A stretch of 64,000 nt of DNA from Rhodopseudomonas palustris (GCF_003226555.1 NZ_QKQS01000023.1:1307263-1371262), one strand, 5' to 3'. Shown: positions 28,406 to 38,716, counted from the first letter of the stretch. The notes: a model not told the origin generated them from the sequence alone. Numbers and translations are program-made.

Positions 28406-28441
28406 CTGTCGCGGTGCGCCGGATATCCAGCGCACCGACAG
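28406..28441. terminator. Bidirectional hairpin between acyl-CoA ligase and pioC
   Basis: CTGTCG, bulged C, GGTGCGC pairs with GCGCACC and GACAG around a 10-base loop. It lies between the convergent ligase and pioC genes and could serve both. No T-run on either side. Confidence 0.4.
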
Positions 28442-28479
28442 ACCGTGATGCGGCGTCGCGGCACGATCGGTGCCGGGCG

Positions 28480-28761
28480 CTAGCCCTTGCCGGCGTACAG
28501 ACGGCACCAGCCGTTTTCGCTGATCGGGCTTTCGACCGTGACGCAGGAGCTCGGCGGCCGGAACTGCCGGCAGGTGCCGCAGCGCTTGCCGCCGTTCGGC
28601 GACTCCTGATAGCCCGCATCCTTGTGCGACGCCTTCTTGGTGACTTGTGCGGTCGCCGAGGCGACGCCGGTGCCGAGCAGCGCGGCGACTCCCGCGGCGC
28701 CGGCACCCGCTTTCAGCAGATTCCGCCGCGACAGCGGCTGATCGGTGGGCTTGTGTTTCAT
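28480..28761 (-). CDS. pioC: PioC, high-potential iron-sulfur protein (HiPIP)
   Basis: Periplasmic [4Fe-4S] electron carrier of 93 residues that links the PioAB outer-membrane conduit to the photosynthetic reaction centre in phototrophic Fe(II) oxidation. A Tat signal is visible: SRRNLLKAGAGAAGVAALLG. Cluster cysteines are in KRCGTCRQF (two), PSSC and GWC, the usual HiPIP pattern C-x2-C-xn-C-xn-C in the last third. GGGAGG lies nine bases before the ATG. It follows pioB by about 70 bases, giving the order pioA-pioB-pioC known from R. palustris TIE-1. Confidence 0.95.
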   Translation of the reverse strand: MKHKPTDQPLSRRNLLKAGAGAAGVAALLGTGVASATAQVTKKASHKDAGYQESPNGGKRCGTCRQFRPPSSCVTVESPISENGWCRLYAGKG

Positions 28762-28831
28762 CGGTGGTCGTCCTCCCTTTGTTGACGTCGAGTTGTCGTT
28801 GCCGGCGGCGCCGTATCGGGCCGCCGGTTCT

Positions 28832-31264
28832 TCACCACTTCGCGTTCAGCGAGATCTGGAGATACTGCGCGTCGTAGTTCGGATTGGTCGCGCCCATGTC
28901 GATCATCCGCGCCAGCGTGGTGTCGACCAGATACAGATACGGCGACATCAGATCCTGCTGCCAATTGTCGACGCTGTTGCGTTCCCAGATGTAGCGGCCC
29001 TTGACGTAGACCTCGCCGGTCCAGCCGAGCTTCGCCACGATCGACGGGTCGATGGTGTGCCTGAGCGAGGCGTCGAGCCGCTGATAGTTGGTCGACACGG
29101 TCGGGAACGGCCGGTACACAGCGCCGCCGGCATTCGCCGCCATCGCGTAGCCGTTGTAGGGGCCGTAGTCCCAGTCCTCGTGCGAGAGCGAGATCGCGTA
29201 GCCGAGCTTGAAATCGAGCACGCCGGGAATCAGCTCCAGCGTGCTCGAGATCAGGACGGTCTGCACCTTCTCCAGCGTGTTGCTGCCGAACGCATTGATT
29301 GGGGTGGCGTTGGGCCGGCCGGTGACCGAATTGGTGAGGGTGCCGCTGCCGACCTGGAAGCGGTCGTAAGTCTCGTACAGATACGATGCCTGGATCGCGG
29401 AGCCGGGCGCGAAGGTGTAGGTGACGTCGATGCCGGCGTTCCAGGTGTTGCTCTTCTTGAGGCCGAAGAACAGCGGATCGTCTGGATAGTCCTCGAACCG
29501 CAGCCCGGCGGTCGGCGACACGACAAAGTCACGGAACACGCTGCCGCTCGGACCGGAGATGTCGAGGAAGGCGTTGGCCTTGGTCTGGTTGCGGTTGGCC
29601 ATGTCGAACTTGCGCATCAGCAAGTTGGTGCCGTTGTTGGCGGTGGCGCTGTAATAGGTGTCGCGCGCCATCGCCAAGCCGTCGTAATTGTCGTAGCGGC
29701 GTTCGGAATATTGGCCGCTGGTGCGCAGCGTCGCGATGTCGTGGACCTTGAAGTCGGCGGTGACCTTGCCGATGAATTCGTTAGTGACGTTGGCGTCGCG
29801 GCGGGTACGATCCCATTGCTCCCAGCCGAAGCTGCTGCCGAGCGTCACCCATCTGGCCGGCCGCCATTGCACCTCACCGCTGGCGTTCTGCTTGGTGTAG
29901 GACATCGACAGCGACCGGCGCGGAATGCCGGCGGCGATGCCGGTCGCGGACGAATCCTCCACCACGTAGTTCGGCATCAGCAGTTCGGGCGTCTGATTGT
30001 CGTTGTCGTAGTAGCGATAGCGGGTGGTGGTGCGGAATTCCGGCGTCCATTGAGTGGTCGCGGTGGTATTGTAGAGTGCGGTGTTGACCTCGCCGTTGAG
30101 GCTCGACGCCGGCAGCGCGAAGGTGGTGATGCTGGGATTGGCGGTGAACGGGATGAAGGGATCGTTCTGCCGCATCGTGGTGTATTGCAGCGTGCTGTTC
30201 CAGCGCGTCTTGAACGGCAGGTCGATGCCGCTGGTGACCGAGGTGTTGTAAGCCTGATTGCTCGGCATCAGGCTGATCCGTGCCGCCGGCGAGAACACCC
30301 GTGGATTGGCCGGGTCGTAGAACGGGTTCTGCACCGTGAAGGCGTTGTAGCTGTTGTCGTACAGCGAGAAGCCGCCGCCGAGCTGGACGTTGTAGCGGCC
30401 GCCCCACGGCGTCGCCCCGAAATACTGGCCGCTGAGCTTGCCGATCTGGGTGGTGTCGTCGATCGGGCGCGGCGCCTGCATCTGCTGCAGTCCGGTGCCG
30501 GCGAGGCCGCCGATCGGGAAACCGGCGATCTGGGTGCCCTCGCGCTTCTCGTGCGAATAGGCGGCCTTGACGTCCCAGTTCGGGTCCGGAGTCCAGCGAT
30601 AGGCGGCGGAGCCTTTGCGGCGGTCGATGCCGACGTCGATGATGCTGGTCTTGCCCGCCAGCGCGTTGGAGACGGCGGCACGCTGCGCAGGGCTGGTCGT
30701 GGTCGCCGGGGCGACGACGGACAATCCGCTGCCCGGAATGGTGACGGCCGTCGTCAAATTGCTGGTGCCGACGCCGTTCCAGATGCTCAGCGCGCTGGTG
30801 TTGTAGAGATGCGGGATCTCGTCCCAGCTCAGAGTCAGGTAGTGTTCGCCGGCCTTGGAGAAGTCGAAGATGTAGCGCTGATTGTTGTTGCCGATGTGGT
30901 CGGCACGCAGTTCGTTCCAGTAGGTGCCGTCCTTGGTCTGCAGCGTCATCCGCAGATACTCGGCATACAGCCCCGGCGCGATCCGGCCGTATTCTTCGAA
31001 TTTCGAGCGGTTGTTGCGGGCGCCGCCGCCGAACGGATTGGTCGGCGACACCCACGGCGTCGCCGATTTCGGCGGGCGTTGGATGAATGTTCGCCATCCG
31101 GCTTCGAATTCACCCGAATACGTCCAGCCGCCGTGAGCGGCGTCGAAGTCGTCGACCGAGCGCGCCGGCTCCTCTTTCGCCGCCGTCTCGGCGGTCGCGC
31201 TCAACGGCATTGCGGTGATCACCGAAATTGCCGCGGACGTCAGCAGGAATTGCTTCAACGCCAT
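28832..31264 (-). CDS. pioB: PioB, MtrB-type outer-membrane beta-barrel
   Basis: Outer-membrane porin of 810 residues that sheaths the PioA decaheme cytochrome. Signal peptide MALKQFLLTSAAISVITAMPLSATAE; then a long beta-barrel with alternating aromatic/polar strands (for example YRYYDNDNQTPELLMPNYVV, LRFEDYPDDPLFFG, QASYLYETYDRFQVG) and a C-terminus ending in YLQISLNAKW, i.e. a terminal aromatic residue as expected for BAM recognition. AAGGGGG precedes the ATG 31264; upstream in-frame Met at 31324 lies without signal peptide and is rejected. The N-terminus lacks the CxxC that Shewanella MtrB carries. Confidence 0.93.
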   Translation of the reverse strand: MALKQFLLTSAAISVITAMPLSATAETAAKEEPARSVDDFDAAHGGWTYSGEFEAGWRTFIQRPPKSATPWVSPTNPFGGGARNNRSKFEEYGRIAPGLYAEYLRMTLQTKDGTYWNELRADHIGNNNQRYIFDFSKAGEHYLTLSWDEIPHLYNTSALSIWNGVGTSNLTTAVTIPGSGLSVVAPATTTSPAQRAAVSNALAGKTSIIDVGIDRRKGSAAYRWTPDPNWDVKAAYSHEKREGTQIAGFPIGGLAGTGLQQMQAPRPIDDTTQIGKLSGQYFGATPWGGRYNVQLGGGFSLYDNSYNAFTVQNPFYDPANPRVFSPAARISLMPSNQAYNTSVTSGIDLPFKTRWNSTLQYTTMRQNDPFIPFTANPSITTFALPASSLNGEVNTALYNTTATTQWTPEFRTTTRYRYYDNDNQTPELLMPNYVVEDSSATGIAAGIPRRSLSMSYTKQNASGEVQWRPARWVTLGSSFGWEQWDRTRRDANVTNEFIGKVTADFKVHDIATLRTSGQYSERRYDNYDGLAMARDTYYSATANNGTNLLMRKFDMANRNQTKANAFLDISGPSGSVFRDFVVSPTAGLRFEDYPDDPLFFGLKKSNTWNAGIDVTYTFAPGSAIQASYLYETYDRFQVGSGTLTNSVTGRPNATPINAFGSNTLEKVQTVLISSTLELIPGVLDFKLGYAISLSHEDWDYGPYNGYAMAANAGGAVYRPFPTVSTNYQRLDASLRHTIDPSIVAKLGWTGEVYVKGRYIWERNSVDNWQQDLMSPYLYLVDTTLARMIDMGATNPNYDAQYLQISLNAKW

Positions 31265-31363
31265 TTCAAGGCCCCCTTCGCGCGAGTCGTTTCCATCACC
31301 CTTCGCGGCTTGTTGGTGTGGCAAGCGACGGCGGCCGCAGCCGTCGCTGTCCCTGGCACCGAA

Positions 31364-33037
31364 CTATCGGTGCCAGCGCGATCCGGACGGCGAGTTCGAG
31401 CCGTGGATATTGTTGTGGCAATTCTGGCAGGCGTTCCCGACCGCCCAGCGTGCCGCCGTCGGCAGGCCCGGCTGGTTGTGCGGATTGGTGTGGCACTGCT
31501 GGCACAGCCGCTGCCGCGCGACGATCAGCAGCGACTCGTGGTTGGAGCCGTGCGGTTCGTGGCAGTTCAGGCAGTTCTCGCGCACCGGCGGATGCTCGAA
31601 CAGGAACGGTCCGCGCTTATCGGCGTGGCAGGTGTAGCAGGTGTCGTTGACGGTCGCTTCCTTGAGCAGTTTCTCGGTGGCGCTGCCGTGCGGGTTGTGA
31701 CAGTTGACGCAGGTGATCTTGGTCTCGCGAAGCGGCATGTGCGACGTGCGCTGCACCTGCGCCTTGCGGTCCTTGTGGCACTGGAAGCAGGTGTCCATCA
31801 CCTGCACGGTCTTGAGCTGATTGCGCGGCGACACCTTGCGCATCACGGTGTGGCAATTGACGCAGGCCAGCCCGCGGGACTCGTGCTGCGAGCCCTGCCA
31901 GTAAGTCTGGTCGCCCTTCTCGTGGCAGCTCAGGCAGACGCTATTGGCCTCGGCGACGTCGAAACCGCGGCTGTCGGTCGGGCGGAACGAGCGGATGCCG
32001 CCCTTCTCGCGGCCGCCGCCGCCGTTGACGTGCGCCGAGCCGGGGCCGTGGCAGGTTTCGCACTCCATCTTGCCTTGCGGCGTGACCTTGCCGGACTTGA
32101 TGTTGCGGCCCATCACGGTCTGCTGGAATTCGTCGAACAGGCCGGCGTGGCAGGTCTCGCAAGGCTTGGAGCCGACGAAGTAACGGCCGTCCGGATCGCC
32201 CGGCGCCGGCGCCACCATCGGCGCGCGGCCGTCGGCCGCCGCCTTCGGTTCGCGCTTTGCGACCATCAGCACGGGGCGCGTATCGTCGGTCTTGGCGGCG
32301 AGGAGCTCGATGAAGCCGAACCGCTGCGGTTGCTCGATCGCGTCGTCGAAGTTCTCCAGCGCCACCCAGGTCGTCACCGTGGCGGCATCGCGAACCACCT
32401 CCGGCATCTGCGCCACGTAGTCCGGCTCGCGTGCGAGCCGTGCCGCCAGGGTGCGGCGGGTCTCGTGCGAGCGCAGGATGCGTTTTTCGGCGAGCGTCGT
32501 GGCGCGCTGCCTTCCGACGAGGCGCAGCATCTGGTCGAGCTGTGGGCCGCCTTCGATCGGCGTCAGCGGCAGCGCGCTCTCGGCGGCGCCGTGCCCGGCG
32601 AAGCGGGTATCGAACCGCGGCCCGGCTGCGGAAGCGCGATGCGGCGAACTGTGCGGTGATCCATGTGGAGATCCATGTGGAGATCCATGTGCAGATCCCT
32701 GGGCGGACGAGCCGTGGCCGGAGATGTGGCCGTGCGGGCTGCCGCCCTGCGAGCCGCCGAGCGCCAGGCCGTGGGCCGGCACCGGGGTAAAGTTCTGTTC
32801 GGCCTTGCCGGCGCCCTGCAGCCCGCGCACGTAGTCGACCAGCGCGTTGATGGACGGATCGACCGCGCCGACCTGGCCGTCATGCGGCAAGGCGGTGTGT
32901 TCGACCATCGCCGGTTCGGCGCCGGCTGGCCAGGTCCCCCAGGCCAGTGCGATCGATACGAATAGCGACGAGATCCAGCTCCGGCGGCCGCGCCGATTTT
33001 GGTCGCGCGCAGCCGCCGTCCCCCGAGAGCCCCCCAT
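31364..33037 (-). CDS. pioA: PioA, decaheme c-type cytochrome with His-rich N-terminal extension
   Basis: Decaheme cytochrome of 557 residues thought to take electrons from Fe(II) in the PioAB outer-membrane complex. Ten CxxCH motifs lie between about residues 292 and 540: CETCH twice, CLSCH, CVNCH twice, CFQCH, CYTCH, CLNCH, CQQCH and CQNCH, several followed by the PHG of MtrA/DmsE-type cytochromes. Relative to MtrA there is an N-terminal extension of about 250 residues after a signal-like segment (SWISSLFVSIALAWGTWPAGA); it includes a His/Gly/Ser/Pro-rich stretch encoded by tandem 12-bp repeats. GGGGG precedes the ATG. First gene of pioABC. Confidence 0.95.
   Translation of the reverse strand: MGGSRGTAAARDQNRRGRRSWISSLFVSIALAWGTWPAGAEPAMVEHTALPHDGQVGAVDPSINALVDYVRGLQGAGKAEQNFTPVPAHGLALGGSQGGSPHGHISGHGSSAQGSAHGSPHGSPHGSPHSSPHRASAAGPRFDTRFAGHGAAESALPLTPIEGGPQLDQMLRLVGRQRATTLAEKRILRSHETRRTLAARLAREPDYVAQMPEVVRDAATVTTWVALENFDDAIEQPQRFGFIELLAAKTDDTRPVLMVAKREPKAAADGRAPMVAPAPGDPDGRYFVGSKPCETCHAGLFDEFQQTVMGRNIKSGKVTPQGKMECETCHGPGSAHVNGGGGREKGGIRSFRPTDSRGFDVAEANSVCLSCHEKGDQTYWQGSQHESRGLACVNCHTVMRKVSPRNQLKTVQVMDTCFQCHKDRKAQVQRTSHMPLRETKITCVNCHNPHGSATEKLLKEATVNDTCYTCHADKRGPFLFEHPPVRENCLNCHEPHGSNHESLLIVARQRLCQQCHTNPHNQPGLPTAARWAVGNACQNCHNNIHGSNSPSGSRWHR
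32658..32705 (-). repeat. Tandem 12-bp repeat inside pioA
   Basis: Plus strand shows GATCCATGTGGA twice, then GATCCATGTGCA and a decayed GATCCCTGGGCG unit. In the protein the units read HGSP, giving HGSPHGSPHGSPHSSPH in the N-terminal extension. Near-perfect units imply recent slippage. Confidence 0.9.
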
Positions 33038-33252
33038 TGCGTCCCCCGCAAGTGCTCAAAGCACGATGATTTTTGTCAGCCACCATCGATCGCCGTCCAC
33101 GTGTCGCGGGCGACGTCGAGCCAAGATCATTTCAGTTTGAAAAAGTCCGTTGGTGCAGGTTCAGCCTGCATCACGACGCTTGCCGGAGTTGTCCGGGAAG
33201 TAATTAGTCACAATCTGTCATCAAAAGTCACATGCCGTACTAAAACGCGTAT

Positions 33253-33266
33253 TTGATCGAGATCAA
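33253..33266 (-). promoter_or_regulatory. FixK/FNR-type operator upstream of pioA
   Basis: Sequence TTGATCGAGATCAA is a perfect dyad match to the FixK/FNR consensus TTGAT-N4-ATCAA. It lies 216 bases before the pioA ATG. FixK is reported as a regulator of the pio operon in R. palustris TIE-1, so this is the likely site; a start point about 40 bases downstream, near 33219, would suit class II activation. Confidence 0.85.
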
Positions 33267-33363
33267 TTATTCACATCTGTTAGCATATGCAGCGAACGAG
33301 CGATGTTGCGGTGGTTGAGTAGTTGTTGTCGTTCCAACTAACTCATGATTGGAACTAATCAAA

Positions 33364-33380
33364 TTGCGCTTAGCGCAATG
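33364..33380. promoter_or_regulatory. 17-bp palindrome in the pio upstream region
   Basis: ATTGCGCTTAGCGCAAT is a perfect 7-3-7 inverted repeat located about 100 bases upstream of the FixK box. It could be an operator for another regulator or a small RNA hairpin. Confidence 0.35.
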
Positions 33381-33798
33381 CGGTGTTGGTGTGGCTTGCG
33401 GTGCTCCGTGGTAGTCCGAAGTGTGTCGTTCTGTCGCAGGCGTTGAGCGTTGCGCCGATGTGGTGTGTTCTTCAGCGACTGGTCGTGGCGGCAACATAGT
33501 ACTTATCTTTGCGTCAAACTTCGTCAAACTGCGTCGTTGCATGGGGCGATTGATTGTTATTATCGAGAAAACGATGATTTCGGCGTCCTGCGAGATGCTC
33601 GGTGGTGTCGCTGAGCACTTCGCCGTCGTCGGGCAGCGTCGAGACAGGAGACGTGCTGCGATCCTCTCCAGCAGTCGCGCGATCACCGGATTAATCGTTT
33701 GGTAAGTGCTCGGGCGGCCTCGGCGCATCAATCGGACGAGCCAAACTCTCGCGCCCGCCGGTCATCGAGCCGCCTTCCGCAACCGGACGAGCAAAGGC

Positions 33799-34834
<1,036 letters not shown>

Positions 34835-34845
<11 letters not shown>

Positions 34846-35749
34846 CGGGATGCTGCCCCTGTTCGATGCGGCCTTCCAGCACGGTCTTGGCGATCAGCGT
34901 CACCAGCGCGAGCAGCGCCAGCAGCGAGGCGATCGCGAACGCGGCCACCATCTGGTACTCGTTGTAGAGAATTTCGACCAGCAGCGGCATGGTGTTGGTC
35001 TCGCCGCGGATGTGGCCGGAGACCACCGACACCGCGCCGAATTCGCCCATCGCGCGCGCATTGCAAAGTAGCACGCCGTACAGCAGGCCCCATTTGATAT
35101 TCGGCAGCGTGACCCGCCAGAACGTGGTCCAGCCGCCGGCGCCGAGCGAGATCGCGGCTTCCTCTTCCTGCTGGCCTTGCTCCTGCATCAGCGGGATCAG
35201 TTCGCGCGCCACGAACGGGAAGGTGACGAAGGTCGTCGCCAGCACGATCGCCGGCACGGCGAACAGGATCTGGACGCCGTGCGCCATCAGCCATGGTCCG
35301 AACCAACCTTGCGCGCCGAACAACAGCACGAAGACGAGGCCTGAGATCACGGGCGAGACCGAGAACGGCAGATCGATCAGGGTGATCAGGAAGGTCTTGC
35401 CGGGAAAGTCGAACTTGGCGATCGCCCAGGCGGCGATGACGCCGAATACCAGATTGAGGCCGACCGAAAGGCCGGCCGCAATCAGCGTCAGCTTGATCGC
35501 CGCAAGCGCCTCCTCGTCGGCCAGCGCCGACAGATAGAACGCGACGCCTTTCGACAGCGCCTCCGAGAATACCAGGATCAGCGGCAGCACCACGAAGATG
35601 GTGAGGAAGGTGAGGGCGAAGCCGATGACCAGCAGCCGTACCCAGGCCGGCTCGGTGTGGGCGGACCGGCGCCCGGCGACGGCTGGCGCGGCCGCGCCTA
35701 CTGATGTGATCGCTGCACGCCTGGCTTGACTAGCGGAAACCAACGTCAT
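34835..35749 (-). CDS. cysW: Sulfate ABC transporter permease CysW
   Basis: Inner-membrane permease of 304 residues with six membrane segments. Family features: [28 protein letters not shown]-like start, [31 protein letters not shown], and the EAA loop [31 protein letters not shown] that contacts CysA. The N-terminal 40 residues are long and basic. Begins four bases after the cysT stop. Confidence 0.94.
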
Positions 35750-35753
35750 GGCG

Positions 35754-36590
35754 TCACGCCGTGGCCAGCGACCGGGACTGCGCCCAGTGCTGGATCCGGT
35801 TGAGGACGAAGATGATCAGGAACGAGAAGATCAGCATCACCACTGCGATCGCGGTAGCGTCGGCATAACGGAATTCCGACAGCCGAATCACGATTAGCAA
35901 GGGAGCGATCTCCGAAACATTGGGCAGGTTGCCTGCGATGAAGATCACCGAGCCGTATTCGCCGACCGCGCGGGCGAAGGCGAGGGCGAAGCCGGTGAGC
36001 AGCGCCGGCGTCAGAGAGGGCAGAATGACGCGCCAGATCGTCTGCCAGCGCGAGGCGCCAAGGCATTCTGCCGCCTCTTCGAGTTCGGTGCCGAGATCGA
36101 GCAGCACCGGCTGCACCGTGCGCACCACGAACGGAATGCCGATGAAGATCATCGCCAGGAAAATGCCGAGCGGCGTGAACGCCACCTTGATGCCGAGCGC
36201 GGCCAGCGGTGCGCCGAGCCAGCCCTTCTGCGCGAACAGCGTGGTCAGCGCGATGCCGGCCACCGCGGTCGGCAGCGCGAACGGGATGTCGACGATCGCA
36301 TCGAAGATCCGGCGGCCCGGGAAACGGTAGCGCACTAGCGCCCAGACGATCAAAAGCCCGGCCACCAGGTTGACGCAGGCTGCGGCGAACGCCAGGCCGA
36401 ACGAGATCTTCAGCGCATGCAGGGTGCGCGGCGCCGTCACCGTCGACCAGAATTCGGCGAAGCTCAGCTCGGCGGTTTTGACGAACAGCCCCGCCAGCGG
36501 GATCAGGATCATCAGCGACAGCCAGGTGATCGTCAGCCCCATGGTGAGGCCGAAGCCGGGTAGGGAGCGCTTGCGCGAGAGCGTGTTCAC
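35754..36590 (-). CDS. cysT: Sulfate ABC transporter permease CysT (CysU)
   Basis: Inner-membrane permease of 278 residues pairing with CysW. Typical stretches: FGLTMGLTITWLSLMILIPLAGL at the N-terminus, FAEFWSTVTAPRTLHALKISF, RYRFPGRRIFDAIVDIPFALPTAVAGIAL and EAA loop ELEEAAECLGASRWQTIWRVILPSLTPALLTGFALAFARAVGEYGS (parts shown). Separated from the binding-protein gene upstream by 272 bases that hold repeats. Confidence 0.94.
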   Translation of the reverse strand: MNTLSRKRSLPGFGLTMGLTITWLSLMILIPLAGLFVKTAELSFAEFWSTVTAPRTLHALKISFGLAFAAACVNLVAGLLIVWALVRYRFPGRRIFDAIVDIPFALPTAVAGIALTTLFAQKGWLGAPLAALGIKVAFTPLGIFLAMIFIGIPFVVRTVQPVLLDLGTELEEAAECLGASRWQTIWRVILPSLTPALLTGFALAFARAVGEYGSVIFIAGNLPNVSEIAPLLIVIRLSEFRYADATAIAVVMLIFSFLIIFVLNRIQHWAQSRSLATA

Positions 36591-36654
36591 AGAGGCACCT
36601 GCGCAGATCGGAGACGTGTTTTGACCAAAAGAGAAGCCGCGTAACGCGCGCTAA

Positions 36655-36797
36655 CCTCTCCCCGCCTGCGGGGAGAGGCCGACTGGCTGAGCGAAGCAAA
36701 GCCGGTCGGGTGAGGGGGCGCTGCAACGAAGCCGAGCGGGTTAGTCTCGCGGAGAGGCCTCCTCACCCCAACCCTCTCCCCGCGCGCGGGGAGAGGG
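36655..36797. repeat. Palindromic repeat family D between the sulfate-binding protein gene and cysT
   Basis: Two perfect or near-perfect hairpins, CCTCTCCCCGC/GCGGGGAGAGG at 36655-36678 and CCCTCTCCCCGC/GCGGGGAGAGGG at 36772-36797, flank about 90 bases with GGTCGGGTGAGGGGGC and CCTCCTCACCCCAACCC arms. The element type is widespread in alphaproteobacteria. In this place it may attenuate or stabilise the sulfate operon mRNA, favouring more binding protein than permease. Confidence 0.8.
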
Positions 36798-36862
36798 AGC
36801 GCGCCGGCAATTTTGACAGACATGTTGCCTACCACTCCTGTCGGATCGCGACCCGCGCGCTC

Positions 36863-37852
36863 TCAGTTCTTGTAGATCTTATCGAACACGCCGCCGTCGG
36901 CGAAGTGTTCGGTCTGTGCCTTGGTCCAGCCGCCGAACACATCGTCGATCGTGAACAGATCGACCTTGGCGAACGCGCCTTCGTGTTTCCTGGCAATCTC
37001 TGGATCGCGCGGACGGTAGAAGTTCCGTGCGGCGATTTCCTGACCGTCCTTGGAGTACAGGTATTTCAGATAGGCTTCAGCGGTCGCGCGGGTGCCCTTC
37101 TTGTCGACGACGGTATCGACGACTGCGACCGGCGGCTCGGCGAGGATCGACACCGAGGGTGCCACGATCTCGAATTTGTCGGCGCCGAATTCCTTCACGG
37201 CGAGATAGGCTTCGTTCTCCCAGGCCAGCAGTACGTCGCCGACGCCGCGTTCGACGAAGGTGACGGTGGAGCCGCGCGCACCGGTATCGAGCACCGGAAC
37301 CTGCTTGTACAGCTTGGCGACGAAGTCACGCGCGGCCTCGGGCGAACCGGACGTTTTCAGCGCATAGCCCCAGGCCGCAAGGTAGTTCCAGCGCGCGCCG
37401 CCAGAGGTCTTCGGGTTCGGCGTGATCACGCTGACACCGGGCTTGAGCAGATCGTCCCAGTCCTTGATGCCCTTCGGGTTGCCCTTGCGGACCAGGAACA
37501 CGATCGTCGAGGTGTAGGGCGAAGAGTTGTCCGGCAGCCGCTTCTGCCAGTCCTTTGCGACCAGTCCTCTGCCCGCGATCGCGTCAATGTCATAGGCGAG
37601 CGCCAGGGTGACGACATCGGCCTGCAGGCCGTCGATCACCGAGCGCGCCTGCGCACCCGAGCCGCCATGCGACTGCTTGATGGTGACGCGATTGCCGGTC
37701 TCCTTTTGATAATCGGCGGCGAACGACTTGTTGAGATCGGCGTATAGCTCGCGGGTCGGATCATATGACACGTTCAGCAGCGATACGTCGGCGGCATTTG
37801 CAGCGGTAGCCACCAGCAGGCCGGCGACCATGGGAATGAAACGGCGAAGCAT
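36863..37852 (-). CDS. Periplasmic sulfate-binding protein (Sbp/CysP)
   Basis: Substrate-binding protein of 329 residues. Signal peptide [20 protein letters not shown] ends at [18 protein letters not shown], the standard mature start. Sulfate-contact motifs are [44 protein letters not shown] and [28 protein letters not shown] 37852 is chosen because GGAG lies seven bases upstream; ATG 37864 or further lacks a ribosome site and a signal-like N-terminus. First gene of the sulfate uptake operon, about 120 bases downstream of cysH. Sulfate versus thiosulfate preference is not resolved. Confidence 0.93.
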   Translation of the reverse strand: MLRRFIPMVAGLLVATAANAADVSLLNVSYDPTRELYADLNKSFAADYQKETGNRVTIKQSHGGSGAQARSVIDGLQADVVTLALAYDIDAIAGRGLVAKDWQKRLPDNSSPYTSTIVFLVRKGNPKGIKDWDDLLKPGVSVITPNPKTSGGARWNYLAAWGYALKTSGSPEAARDFVAKLYKQVPVLDTGARGSTVTFVERGVGDVLLAWENEAYLAVKEFGADKFEIVAPSVSILAEPPVAVVDTVVDKKGTRATAEAYLKYLYSKDGQEIAARNFYRPRDPEIARKHEGAFAKVDLFTIDDVFGGWTKAQTEHFADGGVFDKIYKN

Positions 37853-37975
37853 TGTTGTCTCCATTGTGCTCGACGATATTTCTGTCGTCGGCGCGGAGAG
37901 GTGAAGGTCACGAACTAAGCAGGCCAAGTCAACGAAACGGCATTTCATTGTTCGCTTAGTTACGACAGCAATGTC

Positions 37976-38716
37976 CTATGAAGTCTTGACGGTGTGAATG
38001 CCGCATTCCGTCTTGCCGCGGCCGCGCCAGCGGCCGGCGCGCGCATCCTCGCCGGCTTCGGCGCGGCTGGTACACGGCATGCAGCCGACCGACAGGAAGC
38101 CCGAACCGACCAGCGGATGCGGCGGTAGTTTTGCGGCGGCGTAGATCGCGGCGATGTCGGTCGGCGTGACATTGGCGAACGGATTGAATTTCAATCGCGA
38201 ACCATCGGCTTCGACCACCGGAATGTCTGCGCGCGCGCCGCCTTGAAAGCGCTTGCGGCCGTTGATCCAGCCGTCGAACGGCGTCAGCGCCCGCTTTAGC
38301 GGTTCGACCTTGCGGATCAGGCAGCATTTGTCCGGATCGGAGAACCACAATTCGCGCGCCGCATCGTCGCGATCGAGATCGGCATCGAGCGGGTTGATCG
38401 AGCGCACGTCGCGCAGGCCGAGCAGGTCGGTCAGCGTGTCGCGGTAGGCGAGGGTTTCTTCGAACAGCCAGCCGGTATCGAGAAACACAACCGGGATCGC
38501 CGGGTCGACGTCGGCCATTACTTTCAACAAAGCAGCCGACTCGGTGCCGAACGACGACACCGCCGCGAGCTTGTCGCGACCGATCTCGCGCAGCGCCGCA
38601 GCAATGATCTCGGCCGGCGAGGCGCTGCGCAGCGCCGCGTCGAGCGCCTGCGCACGCGTCTCCACGCCCGCGGAGGCGGGTGCGGAGGAAGGGAGAGAGT
38701 GCGCCAGCTCGGTCAT
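37976..38716 (-). CDS. cysH: Adenylylsulfate (APS/PAPS) reductase CysH with iron-sulfur ligands
   Basis: Assimilatory reductase of 246 residues converting activated sulfate to sulfite. PP-loop motif is VSSFGTESAALL near residue 56. Two cysteine pairs, CC in DKCCLIRKVEPL near 130 and CMPC near 208, are the [4Fe-4S] ligands of bacterial APS reductases and are absent in E. coli-type PAPS reductases. Catalytic cysteine is in KTECGIH near the C-terminus. Therefore APS is the likely substrate. Upstream of the sulfate-binding gene and divergent from cysD. Confidence 0.93.
   Translation of the reverse strand: MTELAHSLPSSAPASAGVETRAQALDAALRSASPAEIIAAALREIGRDKLAAVSSFGTESAALLKVMADVDPAIPVVFLDTGWLFEETLAYRDTLTDLLGLRDVRSINPLDADLDRDDAARELWFSDPDKCCLIRKVEPLKRALTPFDGWINGRKRFQGGARADIPVVEADGSRLKFNPFANVTPTDIAAIYAAAKLPPHPLVGSGFLSVGCMPCTSRAEAGEDARAGRWRGRGKTECGIHTVKTS

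Larger units (their letters stand above)
33038..33798. other. 760-bp upstream region of pioA, lower G+C, no credible gene
   Basis: Gap between cysA and pioA, both on the minus strand. G+C is clearly lower than in flanking genes from about 33130 to 33700, with runs such as TTGATTGTTATTATCGAG. Open frames here (for example 33267-33731 minus) have no family resemblance and unusual composition, so none is called. It contains the FixK box at 33253, a short palindrome at 33364-33380 and GTTCCAA/TTGGAAC arms around 33331-33356. A small RNA or further regulator sites may lie here; nothing more specific was recognised. Confidence 0.6.

Noticed and set aside
28745-32659. Plus-strand frame of 1304 codons covering pioB and pioA
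   Set aside because: Antisense to two confident genes; composition rich in Arg, Val, Gly and Ala from codon bias, no motif.
33267-33731. Minus-strand frame of 154 codons upstream of pioA
   Set aside because: Unusual Thr/Ser/Arg/Pro composition, no recognisable domain, no ribosome site, and it lies in a region with palindromes.
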